Assembly (NCBI GenBank): GCA_023630585.1
Contig: CM042560.1
Coordinates: 4,847,501 to 4,911,500, forward strand
From: Cranoglanis bouderius
Taxonomy: Eukaryota > Chordata > Actinopteri > Siluriformes > Cranoglanididae
Direction: 5' to 3'
Length of the DNA: 64,000 nt
Made by a program: the position numbers and the translations under genes. Positions 36,465 through 45,880 of the stretch are shown here, piece after piece (within the stretch, counting starts at the first letter, position 1; each line of letters opens with the position of its first letter). The notes under the pieces were generated by a model that saw only the letters and a list, made by a program, of their open reading frames with translations, ran no database searches and was not told the origin of the DNA.

Positions 36465-37215
36465 TGGGTGCTTCTCAGCACTCAAATTGATGCTTCCTCG
36501 TTTCCTCGCTCCTCCGTCCTCTAGCCCGTGACCCGGCAATCGATCGAAGTTAACCGTCTTGAAGGACATATCAGTCCTCTAATTGCACAGCGAGGAGGTG
36601 AGGAACGAGGAGTGAGGAAGCTTCCAGAGGAGCTAGGAGCGAGGATACACAGGTTTTACACAAGTGTTTCTTGCCGAAAAACCTGACGCACTTATAAATT
36701 CTCCTCCTCCTTTACATCTGCCACAATCTCAAACAAAAAGGCCTTTGATGATGTGATGGAATTTTGGGTGAAATATAATTAAATAATAACATGCCTACAA
36801 TGAGTATTGTAATTAATTGATCCTTGCATGTCTGGACATGCAAGGCTGCACAAAAGATGTGATAAATGATGTATTGTTCATTAGTTCATTGTTGAATAAT
36901 CCAGACATTTCACATACTATCAGTGCATTTTGCTTTATTAAGAATGTTGTTATTAACCGAGCTCCAACAACATTATGGCAGATCCTTGAAGTGCAGTGAG
37001 GTAGTCCAACTGAGCACAGACATCATTAACTGATGTCGCTTTGAAGTGACGTTTGAGAGAGTGAGGATATTCCATTTGACTTGCTTCGATTCCTCTCTCC
37101 TCACATCTCATCCTTGCATCCTTCCCTCGCATCCTAAGGGGGTGGAGCTAAGACGCAAAGGAAGGAAGCGAGGAAAGGAAACGAGGATGCACAAATAAGA
37201 AATGAGAAGCACCCA
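36465..37215. mobile_element. 751-bp MITE with TGGGTGCTTCTCA ends and GA-rich subterminal repeats
   Basis: Left end TGGGTGCTTCTCAGCAC, right end GAGAAGCACCCA. Inside each end are repeated motifs of the type CCTCGTTTCCTCGCTCC (left) and GCGAGGAAAGGAAACGAGG (right), plus a further GA-rich set at 36590-36650. No transposase frame. The target duplication is unclear. The right end is ~490 bp below the Cav3 first coding exon. Confidence 0.75.
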
Positions 37216-37692
37216 TTGTTTTCATGAAATTTTTGTGAAGTCTTGCCACACATTGAGTTGAGTAAGTTGAAATTTCACTGACTGCCTTGACAAGATTTGT
37301 TTTGGATTAAAAAAATATATTTTTGATTACCACTTTGGACTTGTTTATTGTGAATGATCATGTTTATGACCTTTGCTTGTCTTAATGTTTGTGAGTATCG
37401 ATTTGAGATTTCTGCTACAATCTGTCTTAAAAACGTATGCACCTGGATCCGCCTCCGAGTCGAATATGTTATACACCTAAAATGATAATAAACAAAAAAA
37501 CTTTATGCAACAATTAACACCCAAGAAAGATAATACAGCAAATCCACATTGAATCAATTCTGATAGCATCATAACCGCACACAGTAGGTTAGAAAGTTAG
37601 TAAATGGGTATACTCACATTTTAGCTGATGTGTAGAAAACTGTACTTTACCCATAGACTGTGTGTATGTTTGTGTATGCGTATTTGTGTAGT

Positions 37693-37701
37693 AAAGGATA
37701 T
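37693..37701 (-). other. U12-type 5' splice site (AT donor)
   Basis: Minus strand ATATCCTTT immediately after the exon sequence AGCCC. It matches the U12 donor consensus RTATCCTTT at all nine positions. The nearest GT alternative (gtggac after CGCCTG) is a poor U2 donor and would drop conserved residues. Confidence 0.92.
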
Positions 37702-37988
37702 GGGCTGTCCACCAGGCGGATGCACCAGCTCCGCGGGAACGTTGTCTGTTTCAAGCAGAAGAAAACAACGGGCGCCAGCTCCGGATATGGCACCACCACG
37801 GCACTTAGCTCACTGCCCGCATCGTCTTCCACTTGCTGCACCGCAGACCCTACTCCTTCTTTCTCCAGATGCCCTACCTCTTCATCAATTGCTGCCTCCC
37901 ATCCAGGAGATGGAACCGTCTCTGAACTGGAATCAGCTCTGGGGGAGGACACGCCCACTGCTGTGGGCCGCTCCTCCTCAGTCATCAT
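37702..37988 (-). CDS. cacna1i: T-type (Cav3) calcium channel alpha-1 subunit, first coding exon
   Basis: Encodes residues 1-95 plus two bases of codon 96 of a low-voltage-activated calcium channel pore subunit of the plasma membrane. The frame opens with a tandem Met (MMTEEERP) in a good context (GCC before ATG). A poorly conserved acidic, Ser-rich cytoplasmic N-terminus follows, then the Cav3 signature PYPELAPVVFFCL, KQTTFPRSWCIRLV and DSP. Family members known to me have V-C-N-P-W-F-E after this block; here it reads V-D-S-P, with WFE supplied by the exon at 1238-1349. The exon is much more GC-rich than its surroundings. It ends at a U12-type ATATCCTTT donor; reading on runs to a stop with no family resemblance. 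Family assignment is secure. The paralog is not: cacna1i is favoured by FFCL-QTT-WCI here and MYQPC in the next exon, but cacna1h and cacna1g score nearly as well by eye. Confidence 0.92.
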
Positions 37989-38005
37989 GGCTGTTAAACA
38001 CTATG
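37989..38005 (-). other. Proximal 5' UTR of the Cav3 gene
   Basis: Seventeen bases between the predicted acceptor and the first ATG (CATAGTGTTTAACAGCC). G at -3 relative to the first ATG suits initiation there; the second ATG follows at once, so either Met could be used. Confidence 0.65.
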
Positions 38006-38036
38006 CTGTGAGAGAAAAAGAGAAGAACAGAATTAC
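38006..38036 (-). other. U2-type 3' splice acceptor upstream of the start codon
   Basis: Minus strand carries a long pyrimidine tract (TTCTTCTCTTTTTCTCTC) ending ACAG at 38006, followed by 17 nt of 5' UTR and the tandem ATG. This implies at least one upstream non-coding exon. An alternative is that transcription starts locally and the tract is fortuitous. No cDNA evidence can be seen. Confidence 0.75.
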
Positions 38037-39095
38037 TAGTACACTATTATTAAGTCAAGCTAGCTGTTATGACGATTAGAATTTAAACAAATGCAGTCCT
38101 TATTCTGGCATTTCCACACATACAGCACTTATTTTATCATATGCTAAATAGACCCCCCTTTCTAAGGTCATTTTCATACATGCATTTTTTTCCAGACCCA
38201 GGGACATCTGAACCCAGAGATTGTCAAGCCCTGAAGCAGTCCAGAAAACCAATCCTTGGTTTGGGGTTCACGGTGGTTTGGGGTTCGGTTGAACCGAACC
38301 ACAGAACAGTCCACATCAGGTATAGAAACTGTCCACACTCAGCACCACATGCCGAGTACAATGATTGGTTTGATTTGTCAAGTTACTTACTCCTTCTACT
38401 TTTGTGATGCAGGGGAAAGGGTTGTTAAAGTTGGTGATACATAGGATTATAGGACTGGTGCACTGTAATCGGTTCATCTTTGTGTTGCAAGTGCTTGCAC
38501 TGTGAACATTGCGAAATGCATCTCGTTCATGGCCTGTACGATTCAAACTCGTATAAATCTTAAAAAATTTAAATGGCTCCTCGTTTGCAGGTATTCCTGC
38601 ACAATGACATGCTGCCTACCACTTAAGTGGTACACTGTATAAGAATAAAAGCCAGCAAATGGACGAACCTTGAATGTGCCTACCATTTTGCAAACCTGTG
38701 TGCACAAAAGTAAGGAATCGTGCAATTAACCGACAGTTCGGAAGGAATTCTTCTATGTGAACACAAACCTGTGATTATGAGGCCCTTCTACAAATGAGCT
38801 CAGAATCAGTCGAGTGTGGAGTCAAGTATCTGAGTCAACATCTGAATGCTTATGCAAGCATGATTAACAGGCAACTCCTTGTTCCATTTGGTTAGTGGAT
38901 GGTGGTCCACATATTTTTCTTTCAAAGCCTGAAAAAAGATCTCTTAGCAGATATTTTGTTGACAACTACCAGAATACGGGGTGAACTTTGAGAAGCACGT
39001 ATAAAAAGACACGTAGACGTTAAAAAAGTACTGACTTAAAAATCACTGATCGCACCTTTAATAGTAACACATTAAATAAGTACAATACAGTACTA
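38037..39095. other. Region upstream of the Cav3 coding start
   Basis: No exon recognised. It holds a perfect palindrome at 38282-38300 (GGTTCGGTTGAACCGAACC) with a duplicated GGTTTGGGGTTC just before it, and otherwise AT-rich sequence. No convincing TATA box or CpG-dense promoter. Confidence 0.4.
38282..38300. repeat. Perfect 9-1-9 palindrome
   Basis: GGTTCGGTT-G-AACCGAACC. It is preceded by two copies of GGTTTGGGGTTC. Lies ~280 bp upstream of the predicted acceptor of the first coding exon. Confidence 0.8.
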
Positions 39096-39109
39096 CAGTA
39101 TTAATATAA

Positions 39110-39220
39110 AACTGTCATTCGCTTTGCAGCTGGAACTTCTGTCAGAGCTGTTGTTATCGAAAAAGAATCAACACCTTCTGACCAATCAGAATCGAAAATT
39201 CAACAGCGCTATTGTATAAT
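39110..39220 (+). mobile_element. Terminal fragment of the TGATTGGTCAGA repeat family
   Basis: GCTGGAACTTCTGTCAGAGC, then AATCAACACCTTCTGACCAA. The same order (CCGGAACGACTGTCA ... AATCAATACCTTACGACCA) occurs at 60570-60625. Confidence 0.55.
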
Positions 39221-40686
39221 TCCTTCTATATCCACTCAACTTGATACATATGATGTTGACCAATTAGAAGCAGAATGCTGGCTTATTAACTAGCTACATT
39301 ACCTCAACAAGAGGTAGCAACAGTTTATTGTATCAAAACACTGTCAGAGAGAAATAGAGCGAAATCAGATTTGTAGCAGTAATGCCACCCCTGAAATACA
39401 GCCACACGTTCTGTATGGTGTATTATGGTTTGTTATATTGGCCCCTAGTACACAGTGTTTGTAGAGAATATTTACAAACCTTTTGTGAAGTTGCAATGCG
39501 TTAAATTACTGTTGCCAATTGTGTTTTCTTGGGTGCGTTCTGCAACAGTGCTTCTGAATGGCGTTGTGTTTTGTAGCTCGGCTGTACAGCTGAATTATCT
39601 GCTATTGTGCTACATGCGACAGTTTTTTTTCAGGCAGGAATATAATATATTAAGATTCACTACCACGGACAGAACAGAACAAGCTCAACGGCTGCATTTA
39701 ATCCTATCAAAAAAAGATAGGATGGCAAAAATGGTTGTATTACTTTATTCGACACTGTAATTCAAGAATCATTACACACTCTGATAAACTGCAAACTTGT
39801 GGGGTTAAGTTTCTGTTATTTAACCCAACCCCCCCCCCCCTTCCTTTTAAGATGCTATCAGTTGGTTATCTTAATGTAGATGTCCTGTTAGCAAAATACG
39901 GTAAGTATTTTAATTGATAAAACTCACACTTGAGTGAGCGAGCAGCCTATTTTGTTTCTAGTTCATAAGTTAATAAATGATATACAGTAGATCCGAGTTT
40001 GGTCTGATGGGAAGGTTAATTACTGATTTCATATACTGCATCATATTTACAACTTAGACCTTAGATGTAGTAACAACACTATATAACCTCTTATTACTGT
40101 GTTTTCCCGTTGTTCCGTTATTACTTCCTGGTTCACACCTTCACCTGTTTTCTTATGGTTGAGCATGAATTATCCTGTCTTGATGTTGCCCATGACAAAG
40201 ATTCTTGGATTTCCTTTAATAATCACCACACTTTGCTCACCACACGTTACAGTAATCTCCTGACACAAAAGTCACTGAGACTGAAAGAATCTACAGTCTG
40301 GGCTAGAAAGTAATCAGCCCTAGCCTTGCTTCTTCATACCCTTCTTTATATTTTTTTTCTCATGACCATTGATGGTGCTGTTGTGTTTGGTTTGAGGAAA
40401 ATCCACTTTACTAATCCACTTTACGAGCAAAAAACCTGGTAGGGCTGCCAAAAATGAAAGTCTTTGAAAGCCATGCTATCCCATTTATACCAGCTGCTTC
40501 TGGCAAAAAAAAAAAAAAAAAAAAACAAGAAAAGAAAAATACAAATGAGATGCAGCAAATAAATGAATTCTCCAGGCTGGAAGCCAAGTGGTGCACTAAA
40601 GCCAGTGAGTGTTTGTTTAAAGCTTACAGACCTACACTAAGGGCCTTTTAACCTATTTACATTAATTCCACACTTTCTATGCTAAA

Positions 40687-40689
<3 letters not shown>

Positions 40690-40751
<62 letters not shown>
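40690..40751. repeat. (TG)n microsatellite
   Basis: About 31 TG units. Confidence 0.97.
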
Positions 40752-40753
<2 letters not shown>

Positions 40754-40926
40754 GCACAAGCCACTGTAAACAAGATTCAACACTGGCATGATTAGCTTTG
40801 CTTAGCTTTAGTATCTCCCTGAAGGCCTTGGTGAGTGTGCCTAAAGCTAACACTAAGTCTGCTTAATGCTAACATGCCACATGTAAGATTTACTGTATAC
40901 TAATTACTGTGTAAATACATGCATGC

Positions 40927-40930
<4 letters not shown>

Positions 40931-40975
<45 letters not shown>
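40931..40975. repeat. (CA)n microsatellite followed by poly-A
   Basis: About 22 CA units running into an A13 tract. Confidence 0.95.
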
Positions 40976-40979
<4 letters not shown>

Positions 40980-41643
40980 AAAAAAAAACCCAATATACCA
41001 CACAAAGTCTAAAGAGACCCCATGATCTCTCTCCCCTCACTACCTCTTGAGAGGCAGCCTAGACTTCAAGTCCCAGCCATTGAGGATTGAGACATGGCCA
41101 TCTGCTGTCTGTTGTTAAAAGCTTCCTCATGACACATGGGACAGCTAAAGGCCTCGGCTGCTCACACGCTGCTGTTAATATTTGCCGACGCCTCCACACT
41201 GGACCTTCGTCTTATCGTCCATTCAGCTGCGCCAACTTCAGGGATTATCTACAAAGCGTACGCCACCTAGGATTACCAGGAATTTTTCATTGTTTATTCA
41301 ATTTGCCTGCAAGTCCTGATTAATATTCATATTCTGATTGCTTAGATGTTTCTTAGCATCTACCATATTAGATCACTCATCTGTTATTCCATATCCAGCC
41401 TATCCGATCAAGGTTCTATCAAGTGTTAAATGTCTCCTAAATAAAAGTGACACTTTCATTAAAAGCTGAAATTAATCAAGCGAGCACATGACAGGCCTAA
41501 TCTCATTACATCTACACTGTTAGCCAATCAGATGCCGAGGAACCAGCACTGTCAGCAGGAAGTCTTGCTGGCTTCATTTACCTGTAGCAGAAATTAGATT
41601 TGGATTTCATAAACAGCGGGGTAAAGCTGACAGCCTCACGCAC

Positions 41644-41653
<10 letters not shown>

Positions 41654-41700
<47 letters not shown>
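41654..41700. repeat. (CA)n microsatellite
   Basis: About 23 CA units. Confidence 0.95.
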
Positions 41701-41704
<4 letters not shown>

Positions 41705-42273
41705 TACAGGTAACGCCTGCCTCACACAGTTAGTAGTTCAGCAGGAGGATGCACCCAGCAGTGATCACGACTATTCAGATTGCTCATTTACACTCGTCCT
41801 CCCACTATCCCACCATCAATCTTTAACTCTTTCGTCAGTGCGGACAGATTTACAGCATAATTTGAGGTGTATAAATTGCAGAAAAAGCTGGAGATCAGGA
41901 GTTCAGTTCCTGACGACGCCACCGCCATTCGTGACTGGGAGTCCAAGAGAGCACAATTGGGTGGTTCAACTATCAAACATGCTTTGCATGTTTCAGAGGA
42001 AGCACGTATTAGTGTTCTCACTCCCGGGTAGCTAGCTGTCCGTGATAGGGCAGAGCAGACTGGTGGGTGGAAAAGATTTTTACCTCCCAAATCAGCTGCA
42101 TCACAAAAGAATCCTATAGCAAGAATATTGCTCTATTTTGTTTAAAAATGTTATAATTTTCTATAATTCTATAAAGCTTCAAGCTTTAATATTTTAGATC
42201 TGAATGTTAACAATTTGTGTTTACATGTTGATGCATGAATTTAGAAAAATTAATGTGACGCAATTATATTTAA

Positions 42274-42303
42274 TAAAATAAATAAATAAATAAATAAATA
42301 AAA
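42274..42303. repeat. (AAAT)n microsatellite
   Basis: About 7 tetranucleotide units. Confidence 0.9.
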
Positions 42304-42724
42304 ACCTAAAGGACCTGGATATGTTTTTCTCTTTACATTTTGAAATTGTGTGCCTGAAAGGGTTAAAATTCCACAATAAAGCTTTTGGTCTATGTGTTAT
42401 CATGTATTATACATGTACATCCTGACACTTAATCATGTGATCTACTGGGTGATCGTGCAATTGTGATACCATTAAGCCCATGAAACCTTGTGATTAAACT
42501 TGTTTTAAATTTAAAATCTAAGAAACCATGAGCTCAGCTTTGCCTTCACGTCACTCCACATAAACCAACAGTGTAATTCGCCAAATATTCCATCCTGTCT
42601 TAAATATAAAGTGAGTGAACATTCTGAAAATTCTTGCGTTTGCCGTGCACAAATAGGATTACTCTGTCTAGCCGATATCGCCCATTTGCAGTGTTGGTGT
42701 GACGAGACTGCAGTCTGTACGTCC

Positions 42725-42787
42725 TGTATAACACACACATGCACACACGCACACACACACACACACACACATACACACACACACACA
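42725..42787. repeat. (CA)n microsatellite, interrupted
   Basis: CA array with GCAC and TACA interruptions. Confidence 0.93.
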
Positions 42788-42888
42788 GGTGAAGATGAAT
42801 CACAGGGAGTTTATAATAGCTAACGGTTTGTGCTGATAAGTGAGTCTGCCCTGCAGTCCCAGCACTGCTACAAATCCTCCTACTGTCA

Positions 42889-42889
<1 letters not shown>

Positions 42890-42932
<43 letters not shown>
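42890..42932. repeat. (CA)n microsatellite
   Basis: About 21 CA units. Confidence 0.95.
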
Positions 42933-42933
<1 letters not shown>

Positions 42934-43167
42934 GAGTAGGAAACTGTTCACATACTGATCCCATCGCATTGCTGTGCACTCACATGCAGGTACAAAGGGC
43001 CAGACAGAGACTAATAAAAAGTGGGGGATGAAGATGAAGAGGGGACAAAGAGAAGCAAGATATTGCAGCTTTGGTATTAAAGACCAATTGCACCAGGAGA
43101 AAATAAAAGAAAACCTGGGTTTCTACATGGCTTTGATAGAATGCAGAGGGGTCATTCCATCGAAAGT

Positions 43168-43363
43168 GGAAGTACAGGGTTCAGCTGGGTGTTTCACAAA
43201 TGAACAGTGTCATAAACAGAGCTGTAGTGTTGTTTCTCCTATTATAAACGCAGTGTGACTTCTGAGCTGTAGTCACTTACTGCTTTTATCACAGGAGAAA
43301 CAACACCACAGCTGTTTATGACACTGTTCATTTGTAAAACACCCAACTGAACCCTGTACTTCC
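43168..43363. repeat. Long hairpin: ~70-bp inverted arms, 54-bp loop
   Basis: Left arm 43168-43239 (GGAAGTACAGGGTTCAGCTG ... TTGTTTCTCC) and right arm 43294-43363, its reverse complement with about 3 mismatches and a 2-base indel. The loop contains a weaker GTGACT/AGTCAC pairing. No target duplication seen. Best read as a foldback element. Confidence 0.85.
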
Positions 43364-43424
43364 ATATTTGGATAAAATCTATTCATACATACCAACGGTA
43401 CAACTGTACCAACATGAGAGATCA

Positions 43425-43490
43425 GACTGGTTCTTCAAATCTGGCCCTCAAGGTCTACTGTCCTGCAGAGTTTAGCTCCAATCTCAAACT
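43425..43490. mobile_element. Fragment of a common fish repeat (CTGTCCTGCAGAGTTTAGCTCC)
   Basis: CTGTCCTGCAGAGTTTAGCT followed by CCAATCTCAAACTCACA resembles a repeat I remember from cyprinid genomes. Class not determined; short. Confidence 0.4.
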
Positions 43491-44171
43491 CACAATTTTT
43501 ACAGCAGAATGCTACCACAGAGGACTTATTTCTGTCAAAATATCAGGTTTGTATCTGGTCCTCCACCAGAGATATTCAGCCCAAAAGTGGGGATAATTTT
43601 AATGAAATTGCACTTTCGCACCCTCATAACAAAATTTAATAGATAAGAGATGTCTCAAACCTGAAATGTTCTGCATGTACACTATACTTACCAAGGTACC
43701 CCCTAAAAAATTAAGACTGAAACTCGAACCCTTCCCATTATAAACTGACCCTAAATTTCAAGTTGTTGATGTCTCTTGTGGGTGTTTGTTTGTTTTGTTT
43801 TGTTGGTTTTATCCCAATGAGAAATCATAGTAGTTAATATACACCTACAAAAGCTACATAATTAACAACAATTTAAATAACGCACTCATCCGTGTGAAAA
43901 CCGGATCGTTTGATTTACGCTATGTGCTATGCTTTGTACTAGCTTTGTTGGCAGATTAGCAAAGCAAGAGGAACCAGTAATCTCTGCTACTTTCTTCCAA
44001 GCTTTATTTTTTCCCTATACACATTTAATGGGAGATTGTACTGTATATGATAAGATAAGATGAAACCAAATGGGATCAAGGCAAATGGGCTCTAATTGCA
44101 TATAGAATTTGTGATTGGGGAACTGAAGAAATGTCAGACCACACGCCCATAGGATTGGTCAATGGAATCAT

Positions 44172-44519
44172 TCCATCCATCCATCCATCCATCCATCCAT
44201 TTTCTGTACCACTACACAGGGTCATGGGGAGCCTGGAGCCTATCCCAGGGAACTCGGAGCACAAGGTGGGGGACACACTGGATGGGGTGCCAACCCATTG
44301 CAGGGCACAGTCACATTCACACAGTACACACATTCACACAGTACAGACAATTTAGAGATGCCAATCAGCCTAGAGCGCATGTCTTTAAACTGGGGGAGGA
44401 AACCCCCAAAGCACGAGGAGAACATGAAAACTCTGCACGCGGAGGGCAGAGGTGGGATTTGAACCCCCATCCCCGGAGTTGAGAGGCAAAAGTATCAACC
44501 ACTAAGCCACCATGCCCCC
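44172..44519 (-). mobile_element. SINE, ATGG-tail subfamily, near complete (~348 bp)
   Basis: Minus strand, 5' to 3': the tRNA-like head GGTGGCTTAGTGGTTGATAC with A-box TGGCTTAGTGG and B-box GGTTCAAATCC; conserved body; 3' part CCTGGGATAGGCTCCAGGCT, then a tail of six ATGG units. This is the best copy in the window for defining the family. Pol III-derived, non-coding, mobilised by a LINE in trans; V-SINE-like by my reading. Confidence 0.88.
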
Positions 44520-44736
44520 ATGTAATCATTCTTTACTGCATAAAACCTCATTTGCATCAAACTGAGAAAATGTCAGTTCAAAAAATTCTTTGTTGCAGTG
44601 TCGCTTTGTCACTTGTTACTGAAATAACAGCTCTGTGTCATGCACATATGTAGAATCACCTCTTTGTGAAAATGTAAGATTGGCAGCAAATACCTTGAAA
44701 TACTGAATATTGTGATATTGGATTGTACAGTTACTA

Positions 44737-45514
44737 CAGTGGGTATAGAAAAGAATCACCCCCCTTTAAAATAATCACATTTTATTGCTTTTCAGCCTGA
44801 AATGAAGATGGACACAGTTTTTGTTTAATCCAGCTGTATTTACTCAGTGCAACTTATAAAATCCAGTAAAGCATGGAGGTGGTAATATCCTGTTATGGTG
44901 GTGTTTCTCTGCAGCAGGGACTGGAGCACTTGTCAGGATAGAAGGAAAATGGATGGGGCAAAATACCGTCAAATTCTTGAGGAAAATCTGCTGCCCTCTG
45001 CCAGAAAGTTGTCAATGGGAAGAAGATTTACATTCCAACATGAAAATGACCCAAAGCACACAGCAAAATTGACCACACAGTGGTTGAAGGAGAAAAAGGT
45101 GAATGTCCTTGCATGGCCTAGTCAGAGCCCAGACTTAAACCGCATTGAAAATCTGAAATCTGTGGAATGACTTGAAGACTGCAGTCCACAAACGATCACC
45201 ATCAAATTTAACTGAACTTGATCAGTTCTGCAAAGAAGAGTGGGCAAATATTGCAAAGTCTAGACTAAAGGCTGTAATTAAAAAAATAAGGCAAATTAAA
45301 GCAAAGGGGTGATTCTTTTTCCAACTCAGTGATTCTGATTTTTTATTTTTTTATTTTTTTTCTGACATGTTGGTGTTATATCTTTCACTTGGATGTTATA
45401 AGTTGCACTGAGTAAATACAGCTGGAGAAAACAAAACTGTGTCCGTCTTCATTTCCGGCTGCAAAGCAACAACGTGATTATTTTAAATCGGGTGATTCTT
45501 TTCTATACCCACTG
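44737..45514 (+). mobile_element. Tc1-like element (CAGTGGGTATAG family), internally deleted, 778 bp
   Basis: Ends CAGTGGGTATAGAAAAGAAT and ATTCTTTTCTATACCCACTG, flanked by TA at 44735-44736 and 45515-45516. The inverted repeats reach inward for more than 100 bp. The plus strand encodes only the catalytic half (CSRDWSTCQDRRKMDGAKYR, FQHENDPKHTAKLTTQWLKE, SPDLNRIENL). The second catalytic Asp reads Glu. About 0.77 kb is missing relative to the copy at 55717, joined near 44862-44868; a 7-bp duplication (AAATCTG) near 45160 adds a frameshift. Confidence 0.92.
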
Positions 45515-45521
45515 TATGTAA

Positions 45522-45610
45522 GGAATAAAACCTGATGAGGTGTGCTGTAGATGAGGCAAAGCGGAAGTTTATTAATTTCCTGTAAAAGCATGTTCTGAGG
45601 TGTTTTATTC
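45522..45610. repeat. Palindromic MITE, AATAAAAC family, copy D
   Basis: Starts GGAATAAAACCTGATGAGG, ends GTTCTGAGGTGTTTTATTC. Lies 6 bp beyond the TA duplication of the preceding Tc1 copy. Confidence 0.6.
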
Positions 45611-45880
45611 TTCTTACACCACAGCAATTTGCCAACAATTATGTTAATTTATTAAAGAATGACACATCATACATTTGATCCATTTATAATTACATTTTAT
45701 GTTGTGTAACGTCCACGAAAATGAACACTGGAGACTCCTTCCAAAAAAATATGAAATAAACATCTCCTTATCAACAAGTAGACATTTTTCTTTCAACAAA
45801 AAAAGCATTGCTGAGATTTGAATGGAAGTGAAAAAGACTGGGCTGACTGAAACAGCAATGCACTTGTGCATTTTTATAAG
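45611..45880 (+). mobile_element. Flank of MITE copy D, shared with 60.1-60.5 kb
   Basis: ACCACAGCAATTTGCCAACA and CACTGGAGACTCCTTCCA then GAAATAAACATCTCCTTA occur in the same order at 60140-60460. This suggests the palindrome is one end of a ~650-bp repeat. Confidence 0.5.

Larger units (their letters stand above)
1350..37701 (-). other. cacna1i: 36.35-kb U12-type AT-AC intron of the Cav3 gene
   Basis: On the minus strand the intron begins ATATCCTTT, an exact match to the U12 5' splice-site consensus. It ends with CCTTAAC, 13 nt, then AC. Splicing at these sites preserves the frame (CC + A = Pro) and the conserved residues on both sides. U12 AT-AC introns are established in voltage-gated sodium and calcium channel alpha-subunit genes. 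The intron is filled with transposon remnants, SINEs and microsatellites; no further channel exon was found inside it. Confidence 0.9.

Noticed and set aside
37647..37701. Open frame continuing past the first Cav3 exon (to YG-stop)
   Set aside because: The residues after DSP have no resemblance to Cav3 proteins, and the sequence is a perfect U12 donor followed by TG-rich intron.
37707..37712. GT donor (gtggac) two codons before the U12 site
   Set aside because: It is a weak U2 donor and would leave no acceptor giving the conserved junction; the AT-AC pair fits frame and homology exactly.
37628..38079. Overlapping plus-strand open frames of 127 and 139 codons
   Set aside because: They are shadows of the GC-rich Cav3 exon on the opposite strand.
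43168..43363. Candidate microRNA precursor
   Set aside because: Arms of ~70 bp are longer and more perfect than a usual vertebrate pre-miRNA; kept only as a hairpin finding.
44172..44519. tRNA-like A and B boxes suggesting a tRNA gene
   Set aside because: They belong to the head of a dispersed SINE; no tRNA cloverleaf follows.
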